64,000 nucleotides of DNA from Ruminococcus flavefaciens FD-1 (lineage in GTDB: Bacteria > Bacillota > Clostridia > Oscillospirales > Ruminococcaceae): positions 62,001 through 126,000 of the forward strand of contig ACOK01000001.1 of assembly GCA_000174895.1 (NCBI GenBank), given 5' to 3'. Below are positions 1 to 9,171 of this stretch, piece after piece. The notes under the pieces were generated by a model. That model did not search any database, was not told the origin of the DNA, and worked only from the letters and a program-made list of their open reading frames with translations. Made by a program: the position numbers and the translations under genes. Numbering within the stretch: position 1 is the stretch's first letter; each line of letters starts with the position of its first letter.

Positions 1-1721
1 GTGTTGAATTAGAAGTTCCTAAGGGCACTACAGTTCTTGAAGCTGCTCATCAGGCTGGCTTTGAAATTCCTACACTTTGTTATATGAAAGAGATCAATGA
101 GATCGGTGCCTGTCGTATCTGTGTTACTGAGGTAAACGAAGGCAGAGGCTTCCGTCTCGTTGCAGGTTGTGTATACCCATGTTCAAACAATATGGAGATA
201 CTCACAAGCTCACCAAAGGTCATCGAGTCAAGAAAGAGAACTCTCGAGCTCATCCTTTCTACTCATGACAGAAAGTGCCTCTCATGCGTAAGAAGCGGCA
301 ACTGCGAACTCCAGAAGCTTGCTAAGGATTACGGCGTAGAGGATGCTACAAAGTATGATGGCGTAAATGAAACATATGAGATCGATAATTCTGCTGCTCA
401 TATGTACCGTGACAACAACAAGTGTATCCTTTGCCGCCGCTGTGTAGCTGTATGTGCAAAGACACAGGGTATCGGTGTTATCGGTGCTAACGAGCGTGGT
501 TTCAAGACATATATCGGTTCTGCATTTGACATGGGTCTCGGCGAAACAAGCTGTGTATCATGCGGCCAGTGTATCGCTGTATGTCCTGTTGGCGCTCTCT
601 CTGAGAAGGACTACACTAAGGAAGTTATGGCAGCTATCGCTGATCCTGAGAAGACAGTTCTCGTTCAGACAGCTCCTGCTGTACGTGCAGGCCTTGCTGA
701 GTGCTTCGGTAATCCTATCGGCACAAACGCAGAGGGCAAGATGGTTGCAGCTCTCAGAAGACTCGGTTTCGATAAGGTATTCGATACTGACTTCGCTGCT
801 GACCTCACAATCATGGAAGAAGCTAACGAGTTCGTTGAGCGTGTTCAGAACGGCGGAGTTCTTCCTATGATCACTTCATGCTCACCTGGTTGGGTCAAGT
901 TCTGCGAGCACTACTATCCTGAGCTCCTCCCACACCTTTCATCCTGTAAGTCACCTCAGCAGATGTTCGGCGCTACAGCTAAGACATACTACGCTGAGAA
1001 GATGGGTCTCGATCCTAAGAACATCGTTATGGTTTCCATCATGCCTTGTACAGCTAAGAAGTTCGAGATCGGCAGAGACGATCAGAGCGCAGCAGGTGTT
1101 CCTGATGTTGACTATGCACTCACAACCCGTGAGCTTGGCAGAATGATCGAGCGTGCAGGTATCCTCTTCAACTCACTCCCTGAGGAGAAGTTCGATGATC
1201 CGCTCGGTATTTCTACAGGTGCAGGCGTTATCTTCGGTGCTACTGGCGGTGTTATGGAAGCTGCTCTCAGAACAGCTGTTCACACACTCACAGGCAACAC
1301 TGTAACTGACCTCCCTGAGGTTCGTGGTACAGAGGGCATCAAGAAGGCTACATACGAAGTTGGCGATCTCAAGGTAAATGTTGAAGTTGCAAGCGGTCTT
1401 TCAAATGCAAGAGAAGTTCTCGAAAGCATCAAGAACGGCACTTGTGATGCTCAGTTCATCGAGATCATGGCTTGTCCCGGCGGCTGTGTAAACGGCGGCG
1501 GTCAGCCACAGGTTCCAATGGGCGTTAGAAACTTCGTTGACATCAGAGCTGAGAGAGCTAAGGTTCTCTACAACCTCGATAAGTCAATGCCTCTCCGTCA
1601 GTCTCACGAAAACCCAGCTATCAAGAAGGTTTATGAAGAATTCTTCGAGAAGCCGGGCAGCCACAAGGCTCACGAAGTTCTCCATACAAGCTATGTAAAG
1701 AGAAAGGTAAACGAAATATAA
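1..1721 (+). CDS. hydA: [FeFe] hydrogenase, group A, multi-domain (5' end missing)
   Basis: Catalyses reversible H2 formation using reduced ferredoxin and/or NAD(P)H in the cytoplasm. The reading frame is open from base 3, so the true start lies upstream of the window; the first ATG at 84 is internal. In order one sees the C-terminal part of a 2Fe-2S ferredoxin domain (Cys in LCY and GACRIC), a His-Cys cluster motif (HDRKCLSC then SGNC), two 4Fe-4S motifs (CILCRRC, CVSCGQC) and the H-cluster domain with L1 TSCSPGW, L2 MPCTAKKFE and L3 MACPGGCVNGGGQ, then the small-subunit-like tail. All H-cluster cysteines are present. Codon use is strongly biased (CTC, AAG, GTT), as expected of a highly expressed gene. 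Probably the last gene of a hyd/hnd operon, since a terminator follows at once; whether it is bifurcating cannot be judged without the upstream genes. Confidence 0.95.
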   Translation, partial: VELEVPKGTTVLEAAHQAGFEIPTLCYMKEINEIGACRICVTEVNEGRGFRLVAGCVYPCSNNMEILTSSPKVIESRKRTLELILSTHDRKCLSCVRSGNCELQKLAKDYGVEDATKYDGVNETYEIDNSAAHMYRDNNKCILCRRCVAVCAKTQGIGVIGANERGFKTYIGSAFDMGLGETSCVSCGQCIAVCPVGALSEKDYTKEVMAAIADPEKTVLVQTAPAVRAGLAECFGNPIGTNAEGKMVAALRRLGFDKVFDTDFAADLTIMEEANEFVERVQNGGVLPMITSCSPGWVKFCEHYYPELLPHLSSCKSPQQMFGATAKTYYAEKMGLDPKNIVMVSIMPCTAKKFEIGRDDQSAAGVPDVDYALTTRELGRMIERAGILFNSLPEEKFDDPLGISTGAGVIFGATGGVMEAALRTAVHTLTGNTVTDLPEVRGTEGIKKATYEVGDLKVNVEVASGLSNAREVLESIKNGTCDAQFIEIMACPGGCVNGGGQPQVPMGVRNFVDIRAERAKVLYNLDKSMPLRQSHENPAIKKVYEEFFEKPGSHKAHEVLHTSYVKRKVNEI

Positions 1722-1744
1722 TCGTTTTTGTTCATACGAAAAAG

Positions 1745-1770
1745 GAGCGGACTGTATGTCCGCTCTTTTT
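1745..1770 (+). terminator. Intrinsic terminator after hydA
   Basis: GAGCGGAC and GTCCGCTC form a perfect 8-bp stem around a 5-base loop, followed by TTTTT. It lies 24 bases after the hydrogenase stop codon. Confidence 0.9.
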
Positions 1771-1823
1771 GTTGTATAATCATTGAAGATCTGCGCATAA
1801 TACTTTCAAAAGGAGGTATTACC

Positions 1824-2444
1824 ATGCAGACAAATTTTAATGACAGCCAGACGAAAATTAACCTTATGAGGGCATTTGCAGGCGAATCCCAGTCACGGAT
1901 GCGTTACTATCTTGCGGCACTGACCGCTCAGAAGCAGTTCCTTGTGGGATTGGAGCGAATGTTCCGATTTACCGCCGATCAGGAGGAGCATCACGCACAG
2001 GTATTTTATGATCTGCTGAGAGATGCGGCAGGTGAGGATATTACGATAAATGCAGATTTCCCGGCGGATCCGTTTACCGATCTTACGCAGCTTCTTGATG
2101 CGGCAGCAAAGGGCGAAGAAAAGGAGTTTTCAGAGGTATACCCCGACTTTGCACGTATTGCCGCTGAGGAGGGATTTACCGAGATCGGCAATAAATTCCG
2201 GATGATCGCTGAAATTGAGGATTCTCATAAGCACCGTTTTCAGTACTATGCTGATCTGATGCGCAGTGATATGCTGTTTCGCTCCAAGGATACAACCGAG
2301 AGATGGATGTGCCTCAACTGCGGTCATATCCACACAGGAAGCGAACCGCCGCAGAATTGCCCTGTTTGCGGCGTTAAACAGGGATTTTATGTCCGTGAAG
2401 CAGAAGCGCCGTTCACAAGCTGCGGGATAATAGATCAGAAATAA
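1824..2444 (+). CDS. rbr: Rubrerythrin
   Basis: Peroxide-scavenging non-haem di-iron protein of anaerobes; it reduces H2O2 with electrons from rubredoxin or NADH-linked partners in the cytoplasm. The 206-residue product has the four-helix ferritin-like domain with iron ligands in GESQSR, EEHH and EIEDSHKHRF, followed by a C-terminal rubredoxin-like zinc/iron finger (CLNCG and CPVCG). The start at 1824 is chosen because AAAGGAGG lies just upstream; the frame is open earlier but that part is leader sequence. It sits between two terminators and appears monocistronic. Its position beside an oxygen-sensitive hydrogenase fits a protective role, though this is inference. Confidence 0.95.
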   Translation: MQTNFNDSQTKINLMRAFAGESQSRMRYYLAALTAQKQFLVGLERMFRFTADQEEHHAQVFYDLLRDAAGEDITINADFPADPFTDLTQLLDAAAKGEEKEFSEVYPDFARIAAEEGFTEIGNKFRMIAEIEDSHKHRFQYYADLMRSDMLFRSKDTTERWMCLNCGHIHTGSEPPQNCPVCGVKQGFYVREAEAPFTSCGIIDQK

Positions 2445-2445
2445 A

Positions 2446-2474
2446 AAAAGGGCCTTTCAGTGAAAGGTCCTTTT
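2446..2474. terminator. Bidirectional terminator between rbr and plsY
   Basis: AAAAGGGCCTTTCA pairs with TGAAAGGTCCTTTT (one G-T pair), with A-rich and T-rich flanks suited to termination from both sides of these convergent genes. Confidence 0.85.
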
Positions 2475-2476
2475 AC

Positions 2477-3112
2477 TCAGGTATTGGCGTTATTTTTTAT
2501 CCTCTCGATCTCCTGATCTTTTTTCCATAGGAAGCTTATATGTGCCTCTGTGCCGTTCTGGATCCTCTTGAGGTTCTCGGTATGTTTCCATAGGATGATC
2601 ACTGCGACAATTGCGAGTATGAGAGTACCCATCGGATCGCCTGTTGTAAATGCGTATATCAGCGTGAAAATTGCCGAACCCGAGATCGGAACAACGCAGA
2701 CATAGTCGATTGTGATTGCGAGTATGAGTTCGCATACAAGAAGCATTGCAAAAATCAGCGGATCGTAAGCGAGGATGAATCCTCCGAGACAGGCAAGTCC
2801 TTTACCGCCATGGAATCTCATCATGACAGGAAAAATATGGCCGAGTATACAGCATACGCCCGAGACCAGTCTGGCAAGCTTAACTTGCGGGAAAAGCTTT
2901 ATAGCTATAACTACTGCGAAAAAAGCCTTGAATATGTCGAAAACAGCTATGGCTGCACCGACTTTTTTGCCCATGGTCATCATAGCATTTGATGCACCTG
3001 CGTTGCCTGAACCACGTTGACGTATATCAAAGCCTTTGAGTTTTGATATAATATAAGCAGGGTTGATACCTCCGATGAGATATCCTAATAATCCGCATAA
3101 TGCAGTCTGCAT
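2477..3112 (-). CDS. plsY: Glycerol-3-phosphate acyltransferase PlsY
   Basis: Integral membrane enzyme that acylates glycerol-3-phosphate with acyl-phosphate, the first step of phospholipid synthesis. The product (about 211 residues) has several hydrophobic segments and the three PlsY loop motifs: GSGNAGASN, RFHGGKGLA and a C-terminal loop with WKHTENLKRI. The start is placed at 3112 because GGAGG lies 7 bases upstream in the minus strand; an upstream in-frame ATG at 3130 has no such site. Slightly unusual is Ala in the usual GATN position (NAGASN). Transcribed alone from a TTTACA/TATAAT promoter at 3152-3180. Confidence 0.92.
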   Translation of the reverse strand: MQTALCGLLGYLIGGINPAYIISKLKGFDIRQRGSGNAGASNAMMTMGKKVGAAIAVFDIFKAFFAVVIAIKLFPQVKLARLVSGVCCILGHIFPVMMRFHGGKGLACLGGFILAYDPLIFAMLLVCELILAITIDYVCVVPISGSAIFTLIYAFTTGDPMGTLILAIVAVIILWKHTENLKRIQNGTEAHISFLWKKDQEIERIKNNANT

Positions 3113-3151
3113 ATCAGCACCTCCGATCAAATTATTGTTCGCTTGTAAATG

Positions 3152-3180
3152 ATTATATCATACTTTGGAAGATTTGTAAA
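3152..3180 (-). promoter_or_regulatory. Promoter of plsY
   Basis: On the minus strand TTTACA and TATAAT are separated by 17 bases, 40 bases upstream of the plsY start. Confidence 0.75.
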
Positions 3181-3299
3181 GATATTTGGTATGTTACAAT
3201 TGTCATGATTTTTGTAATGGGGAAAATCGGGATTTTTGTAAATTACGGAATGGATCGATGTTACCTAAGTCTAACTTTTTTCATGCGCATTTTACAAGT

Positions 3300-3328
3300 T
3301 TGACAGTGCAGGGGAAAAATGCTATAAT
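3300..3328 (+). promoter_or_regulatory. Consensus sigma-A promoter of the flavoprotein/M16 operon
   Basis: Perfect TTGACA, 17-base spacer and perfect TATAAT, ending 46 bases before the start at 3375. The 3131-3299 stretch upstream holds no gene. Confidence 0.9.
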
Positions 3329-3374
3329 GGAATAAGCATTTGATATATAAGATCCGTCTATGAAAGGAGTTTTT

Positions 3375-4232
3375 ATGTACGATACAGCTATAATCGGCAC
3401 AGGCCCTGCAGGGCTTTCGGCGGCCGTCAATCTAAAGATACACAACAAAAACATCATATGGTTCGGCTCGAAAGATATCTGCGAAAAAGTCGCACTTGCC
3501 GAAAAAATAGAGAATTTTCCCGGCTTATACGGCATAAGCGGAAAAGAACTTGCAGCTTCGTTCCGTGAACACGCCAAAAAAATGGGACTAGAAGTCAATG
3601 ACCACGTTGTAAACAATGTTGTTCCGATGGGAAATAAGTTCGGAATTCTGGCAGGCACTGAGTTCTGCGAAGCAAAAACTGTTCTGCTGGCAACGGGAGT
3701 TTCAGCTAAGGGACAGATTAAGGGCGAGAGCGAACGCCTCGGACGTGGCGTCAGCTACTGCGCTACCTGCGACGGAAGACTGTACAAGGGCAAACGTATC
3801 GCCGTTATCTGCAATGCGGCAAGACTTGAACACGAAGTGAGATTTCTTGCTGAACTGGCTGAGCATATCGATTACTTTCCGTATTACAAAGAGATAGGTA
3901 TAGATATGGCTAATGTGACAGTTCACACTGCTAAACCTACAGAGGTTACAGGTGATGGACAGGTTGAGACTCTCAAACTTTCAGACGGAAGTGAACTTGA
4001 GATAAGCGGTCTGTTCTGCCTGCGTACATCTGTTTCACTTGCGACTATGATAAAAGAGGTCGAGACTGAGGACGGACATATCAAAGTCGGCCGTGATCAG
4101 AGCACAAATGTAAAGGGATGCTTTGCAGCAGGGGACTGCACAGGACGCCCCTATCAGTACACCAAGTCAGTGGGAGAAGGCAATGTTGCGGCTCACAGCA
4201 TAATAGATTATCTTGCACAGGAGGAGAAATAA
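3375..4232 (+). CDS. Thioredoxin-reductase-like flavoprotein lacking the NADPH motif
   Basis: The 285-residue product has the architecture of low-molecular-weight thioredoxin reductase: FAD motif GTGPAG (residues 8-13), redox pair CATC (129-132) and the FAD-binding GCFAAGDC near residue 250. Where NADPH-dependent enzymes have GGGDSA, this protein reads VICNAARLE (about 143-151), so the pyridine-nucleotide Rossmann signature is gone. Loss of that motif with retention of the redox cysteines is the hallmark of the clostridial ferredoxin-dependent flavin thioredoxin reductases (FFTR), so reduction by ferredoxin rather than NADPH is my inference. Start at 3375 is preferred because the ATG at 3360 is followed by its own AAAGGAG site. 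Stop overlaps the next start (TAATG), indicating translational coupling with the M16 peptidase. Confidence 0.85.
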   Translation: MYDTAIIGTGPAGLSAAVNLKIHNKNIIWFGSKDICEKVALAEKIENFPGLYGISGKELAASFREHAKKMGLEVNDHVVNNVVPMGNKFGILAGTEFCEAKTVLLATGVSAKGQIKGESERLGRGVSYCATCDGRLYKGKRIAVICNAARLEHEVRFLAELAEHIDYFPYYKEIGIDMANVTVHTAKPTEVTGDGQVETLKLSDGSELEISGLFCLRTSVSLATMIKEVETEDGHIKVGRDQSTNVKGCFAAGDCTGRPYQYTKSVGEGNVAAHSIIDYLAQEEK

Positions 4233-7093
4233 TGACACTTAACTTAGACGAAGAAATACACGGATTCAGAGTAACACGAATAAGAGATATCGAACAGCTT
4301 GACGGCAGACTTGTCGAGATGCGTCACAAGGATTCAGGAGCAGAGCTTTGCTGGCTGGATAACGGTGCTTCCAACAAGCTGTTTTCAGTGGCGTTCAAGA
4401 CTATCCCGAGAGATGATACAGGCGTTTTCCATATTCTTGAGCATACCGTTCTTTGCGGCTCTGCAAAATTCCCTGTAAAGGAGCCTTTTGTTGATCTGCT
4501 GAAGGGAAGTATGCAGACATTCCTCAACGCCATGACATACCCCGATAAGACGGTTTATCCAATCTCCAGCCGCAATAAGCAGGATTTCCTCAACCTGACA
4601 GAGGTTTACCTTGATGCTGTTTTTGCTCCGAGAATCAAGGATGATCCCAGCATTTTCATGCAGGAAGGCTGGCATATGGAATTCAGCGACGAGGGAAAGC
4701 CGCTCTTCAAGGGTGTCGTTTTCAATGAGATGAAGGGAGCTTTATCCAGTGTTGATGAAGTTATCGACATCGGAATGAACAATCTGCTGTATCCCGACAG
4801 CTGCTATAAATATGTATCAGGCGGTGCTCCCGCTGTTATTCCTGATCTTACATACAAGCAGTACTGCGATACATATGATGAGTTCTATCATCCTTCCAAC
4901 GCACGTTTTTATCTTGACGGCGATGTGCCGCTTGATGAAACTCTGGCTATGATAGACAGCTATATTGCAGGAGTTGCTCCGCTGACAGAGCTGCCTGAGG
5001 TTCCCGTACAGAAGCCTGTTGGTGGCAGCGCAGTTCAGCACTATGAGATCGGAGCAGAAGAAAGCTCCGTGAACCGCACACATTTTACAATGGGTAAGAT
5101 CATAGGCGATCATCAGGATAAAACAAAGAGCATGGCTGTGAATGTGCTTGCTGATTATCTGGCAGGAAGCAATGAGGCTCCCATGAAGAAGGCTATAATC
5201 GAAGCCGGTCTTGGTCAGGATGTTATGATAAACCTCATAGATGGTATCGCTCAGCCATGGCTCATGATCAGTGTGAGAAATCTCAACGAAGATCAGACTG
5301 ATGAACTGAAAAAGCTTATCATGGCCACAGCTGCTGAAATGGTCAGCAAGGGGCTTGATAAGAATGACATCAACGCTTGCATCAACCGCATGGAATTTGA
5401 AATGCGCTCAATGTACGAACCGCAGGGACTTACCCGCTGCATCAACGCTCTTGACAGCTGGCTTTACGGCGGTGATCCTGTACTCTATCTGGTTCATGAC
5501 GACAATTTTGCAGAGCTGAGAGAAATGGCAGCAGGTGACGGCTTTGAGAAGCTTATGGCTGAACTTTTCTCTGAGAATGGTATGTGTACTCTTGTCAGCG
5601 TTCCCGACAAGGATCTGGGAGCTGAGCAGGCTGCCGCAGAGGAAAAAGTGCTTTCTGACAGAGTAAATGCAATGTCAGATGATGATATGGCAGCGCTGAA
5701 AAAAGCCAACGAAAGGCTGTCCGCATGGCAGGCGGCAGCGGATCCGCCTGAGGCAAAGGCAAAACTTCCCGTGCTTCCGCTCAGCGAGATCTCTCCCGAG
5801 CCTGAGATGACCGAAACTTTTGTCAATGAAAAGGAAGGCACAAAGATCGTCAGATATGCAGTTCCAAGTCACGGGATCACACATTTCACTCTGTATTTTT
5901 CTATGCCTGACTTTGATCTGTCACAGCTTTCGGCTATATCAGGCATATCTGAGCTTCTGGGAGAACTGCCTACAAGAAAACATACAGCATCAGAGCTTCA
6001 GCAGCTTATAAAGTTCTACATCGGCTCACTGTCATTCGGCGTAAAGGTATTTGCTGAGAAAGGCAACAGGGAGGAGTGTATGCCTAAGCTTGCTGTAAGA
6101 TGCAGTGTCCTTGACAGCAATATCGGAAAAGCTGCGGAGATTATCTGTGAGATACTGACGGAGACACATTTCTCAAATAAGGAGCTTATCAGAAATATTC
6201 TCCTTCAGCTGGAAGAGGGCAATCGTCAGAACGTCATAATGAACGGTCACAGAATGGGCATGAAGGAAACTCTTTCCCATTATTCTGCAAGTGCTGCTGC
6301 TGACGAGGCAGTGAACGGATTCGGTTTTGTTAACTGCATTCACGAACTTGCTCAGAATTTCGATGACAGAGCCGACAGCTATACAGAGCTGCTTTCTGAT
6401 GCACTGAAAAAGGCCGTAAATAAGAAACGTCTTATTATCAGCATTACTTCAGACAAGGAACACGACATTCTTTCACTTCTTGATATACCGACAGGTGAAG
6501 TAGTTTCACCTTACAGAAAGTATACCACAGAAGTACCCGAAAAGCTTGGGATCGCAATTCCTGCACCTGTTTCCTACGCTGTACAGGGCTGGCACGTTCC
6601 CGAGAGAAAGGGAAGTATGCGTACAGCTGCGAATATTCTTTCACTGGATTATCTCTGGAATAATGTCCGAGTACAGGGCGGAGCATACGGAGCAGGTCTG
6701 ACGATGCTGCTTAACGGCGATATGGCTTGCTATTCATACCGTGACCCATCGCCTGACAGATCACTCTCTATTTATGCTACACTTGCAGATGCAGTTGAGA
6801 AGTGGTGCGGCGGTGACGAGAAGCTGGATAATTACATAATCTCCACAGTTGCAGCAACTGAGCCGCTGCGTTCTCCTCAGAATTTCGGTCCGGTAGAGGA
6901 TGAGTTCATGTTTGCCGGCATAAGCCGTGAAGAAAGAGTTCAGCGCAGAAAGGAGATCCTCAGCACTACTAAGGAAGATCTTCTGGCATTCTGCGGCGCA
7001 CTTCGTGAACTCGGCGAAAAGGGAAGTATCTGCGTTGTAAGTAACAGCGATACTCTCGAGAGCTGCAAGGGACTGGAGATCAAGTCACTTTGA
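4232..7093 (+). CDS. M16C family zinc metallopeptidase (presequence-protease-like)
   Basis: Large (953-residue) member of the insulinase superfamily, subfamily C, of the PreP/Cym1 type that degrades peptides inside a closed chamber. The inverted zinc motif HILEH is at residues 67-71 with the distal glutamate in the NEMKG segment; the length fits four fused M16 domains. No signal peptide, so cytoplasmic. The start at 4232 lies in TAATG with GGAGG just before it; the frame is open farther upstream but that part overlaps the previous gene. Coupled translation with the flavoprotein suggests co-regulation, but no functional link is established. Confidence 0.93.
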   Translation: MTLNLDEEIHGFRVTRIRDIEQLDGRLVEMRHKDSGAELCWLDNGASNKLFSVAFKTIPRDDTGVFHILEHTVLCGSAKFPVKEPFVDLLKGSMQTFLNAMTYPDKTVYPISSRNKQDFLNLTEVYLDAVFAPRIKDDPSIFMQEGWHMEFSDEGKPLFKGVVFNEMKGALSSVDEVIDIGMNNLLYPDSCYKYVSGGAPAVIPDLTYKQYCDTYDEFYHPSNARFYLDGDVPLDETLAMIDSYIAGVAPLTELPEVPVQKPVGGSAVQHYEIGAEESSVNRTHFTMGKIIGDHQDKTKSMAVNVLADYLAGSNEAPMKKAIIEAGLGQDVMINLIDGIAQPWLMISVRNLNEDQTDELKKLIMATAAEMVSKGLDKNDINACINRMEFEMRSMYEPQGLTRCINALDSWLYGGDPVLYLVHDDNFAELREMAAGDGFEKLMAELFSENGMCTLVSVPDKDLGAEQAAAEEKVLSDRVNAMSDDDMAALKKANERLSAWQAAADPPEAKAKLPVLPLSEISPEPEMTETFVNEKEGTKIVRYAVPSHGITHFTLYFSMPDFDLSQLSAISGISELLGELPTRKHTASELQQLIKFYIGSLSFGVKVFAEKGNREECMPKLAVRCSVLDSNIGKAAEIICEILTETHFSNKELIRNILLQLEEGNRQNVIMNGHRMGMKETLSHYSASAAADEAVNGFGFVNCIHELAQNFDDRADSYTELLSDALKKAVNKKRLIISITSDKEHDILSLLDIPTGEVVSPYRKYTTEVPEKLGIAIPAPVSYAVQGWHVPERKGSMRTAANILSLDYLWNNVRVQGGAYGAGLTMLLNGDMACYSYRDPSPDRSLSIYATLADAVEKWCGGDEKLDNYIISTVAATEPLRSPQNFGPVEDEFMFAGISREERVQRRKEILSTTKEDLLAFCGALRELGEKGSICVVSNSDTLESCKGLEIKSL

Positions 7094-7222
7094 TAATCAT
7101 AAAAGTTGAGGGAGCTTAAAATATGCGGGTGAGCGTATCTCTAACAGAAGCTTTTACAAGTGTCTGTTGAGGAAAATACTGCTGCCTTGCGAACAAAAAT
7201 GCGATAAACAGGTGATTTTGCC

Positions 7223-7265
7223 ATAAAAAAGCAGTGCCGCTCTCCGCTGTCGGAGAATGGCACTG
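7223..7265 (-). terminator. Terminator of the minus-strand membrane protein gene
   Basis: CAGTGCC and GGCACTG enclose a second small stem (CTCCG/CGGAG); on the minus strand the stem is followed by CTTTTTT. Confidence 0.75.
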
Positions 7266-7303
7266 TTTGCATTTGAAAACGATTTTTTGGGAGCATATCC
7301 TGT

Positions 7304-8285
7304 TCATGCTTTATGCTTATTGATCTTTGTGCTCCATGTTACATTGCCGTTTTCCAGATATCTTGTGATCATATTGGAATACGCTTCGGGAAGCAATTCG
7401 GCATCAAGGCAGTTTCCTTTGCTGTCAGGTATCATTGCAATACGATGTGCATCAGCTTGCTGCACATCCAGGAGGGATATATCATCATCGCAAACAATGT
7501 AAAACTTCCCCAGATGGTAATGACCGTATACAAAAACGTTTTCCTCAGTCGGACCGTATATGATGGTTTCTTCTTTGGCAGTTCTTACTTTGCCAATCCA
7601 GGGGAAGCCGAGCTGTGTTTCTGTGTCTGCAAGCGCATCGTAGAGTTCCTGCACAGTTTTATTCATATTGGCTACAACACTGACAGGCGTGAATGATGAA
7701 TTGAACGGATCGTTGCCGCTGCCGATCGCCCAGAATACAATGCCTTCGACCAGCAGAAAAACTCCGATGGCAATATTTGTGCCGGAAAAAGAGGAGATGA
7801 TCGAATGAACAATGGCGGCGATCCCTCCAACCGCCAATGAAACTGCTGCTACCCGAAAAATCAAGGATATGATCCACTGAAAGCGCAGTGTGACCGCACG
7901 GCTTGCGGCAGCAGAATACATTACGATAGCTTCGATCAGCAGCAATACTGCGATACTTATCCCACGTTCCATGCTATGCGTTTTTAATATCGCAAGCACA
8001 CCGGAACAGTTCAGCACGATACCGGACAGTATAAGCAAAATGTTAGAGTATCGCTTCACTTTTTTTGTCTTGTATTTATCTATGACAGCTCCCATACGGA
8101 AAAAGCCGATACAGAAGAAAAACGCTGAAACTCCAAATATTATCCAGAAAAGTATATTCATCTTTTGCGGCAGCATGAATATCAGTCCGTAGGAAGCCAA
8201 GAGACACAAGATGTCTATCGTCAGTTCTGAACTGATCTCCCGATCGTTTCATCCATGCTCTGATTTTTTCTATGATTGCGGTCAT
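7304..8285 (-). pseudogene. Hypothetical multi-pass membrane protein, frameshifted near its N-terminus
   Basis: I do not recognise a family. The long frame (up to 8209) encodes four to six hydrophobic segments followed by a soluble C-terminal domain of about 110 residues beginning near the NDPFNSSF stretch. Its only start in that frame is a TTG without a ribosome binding site. In contrast an ATG at 8285 has an excellent AAAGGAG 8 bases upstream and encodes MTAIIEKIRAWMKRS, after which the reading frame must shift by one base between about 8249 and 8215 to join REISSELTIDILCLL, which leads into the first membrane segment. The simplest reading is one gene starting at 8285 with a single-base indel, either a real mutation or a sequence error. 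Confidence 0.6.
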
Positions 8286-8379
8286 ACCTGATGCTCCTTT
8301 GTCGTAATCTGAATTTTATATATTATACCATAGATATGTCAAAAGTTCAAGAAAAAGCAAGAAAATTATGTGCAGAATC

Positions 8380-8408
8380 TTGCAAACGATGTGAAGATAT
8401 GATATAAT
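8380..8408 (+). promoter_or_regulatory. Promoter of the zinc-ribbon protein gene
   Basis: TTGCAA and TATAAT are separated by 17 bases; the start codon follows 58 bases downstream. Confidence 0.7.
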
Positions 8409-8466
8409 AAGCGTAACCGTTGTTTCAGTGAAAAGATACAGCGTAACATACAAGGAGAAAACTGTC

Positions 8467-9129
8467 ATGGAAAACCGAAAATGCCCCTCCTGCGGCGGCG
8501 AAATGGAACTGTCTGTTTCAAATAAATGTCTGGTGTGCCCTTTCTGCGATTCTCATATTGATGTTGAGATCGAAGATGACGGCAACGGCGCTTTGCTGGA
8601 TACAAAGATGTTCGACATTCTGTGGGATATCAAGGCTCTGAAAAAGCATGAGAATGTTGTGACCTGTCTTGACTCGTTCTGCTACTGCCTGAACAGTCTG
8701 AAAACAGTGGACAGCGTGACGAAGTACATCCGCACCACACTCATCAACGACGAAGATGTGGCAAGTGAGGGCATCAATCAGAACAGGATAGACAAGATCA
8801 TGCCGAAGATCGCTGACCTCCTTGATATTGGCGAACATATCATCGTGTACGGTGATGACGGTCTGTTTGCAAGAGGAAAATGCTTTTTCGTTGTGACAGA
8901 CAGGCGCAGTATCTTTGTTGAGGGAAAAAGTCGGAATTCCGTGCTTCACAGCGATGTGTCCGCCCTGCGGCTCGATCCGAACGGCGGTTATCCACGCTGG
9001 AAGGTGAATAAACAGGACGCACAGTATATCCCCGGTGTCGGTACGAAATACCGCCTGCAAGGTGCTGTGGCAGCGCTGATCTGCCTATATGCAAGGGAGC
9101 ATATCTCCGATAAGATCAAGCTGATGTAA
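8467..9129 (+). CDS. Zinc-ribbon protein with PH-like C-terminal domain, hypothetical
   Basis: 220-residue cytoplasmic protein. It begins with a zinc ribbon (CPSCGG, then CPFCDS about 17 residues later), then a helical middle region, and ends with a beta-rich segment (GLFARGKCFFVVTDRR and onward) that resembles bacterial PH-like domains which recognise Tyr/Asp-type signatures such as YxVTDRR. The start at 8467 is chosen because AAGGAG lies upstream. It faces away from the membrane protein and shares a terminator region with the convergent LURP-one-like genes. No function can be assigned. Confidence 0.7.
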   Translation: MENRKCPSCGGEMELSVSNKCLVCPFCDSHIDVEIEDDGNGALLDTKMFDILWDIKALKKHENVVTCLDSFCYCLNSLKTVDSVTKYIRTTLINDEDVASEGINQNRIDKIMPKIADLLDIGEHIIVYGDDGLFARGKCFFVVTDRRSIFVEGKSRNSVLHSDVSALRLDPNGGYPRWKVNKQDAQYIPGVGTKYRLQGAVAALICLYAREHISDKIKLM

Positions 9130-9135
9130 AATAAC

Positions 9136-9168
9136 AGAGGTCAGAACGCCTTGTCCTGACCTCTTTTC
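9136..9168. terminator. Terminator between convergent genes at 9.1 kb
   Basis: AGAGGTCAG pairs with CTGACCTCT across an 11-base loop and is followed by TTTT; it separates two converging genes. Confidence 0.75.
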
Positions 9169-9171
9169 ATT

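Noticed and set aside
8518..9060. 180-residue minus-strand frame
   Set aside because: Shadow of the zinc-ribbon gene, which has a promoter, ribosome binding site and Cys motifs on the plus strand.
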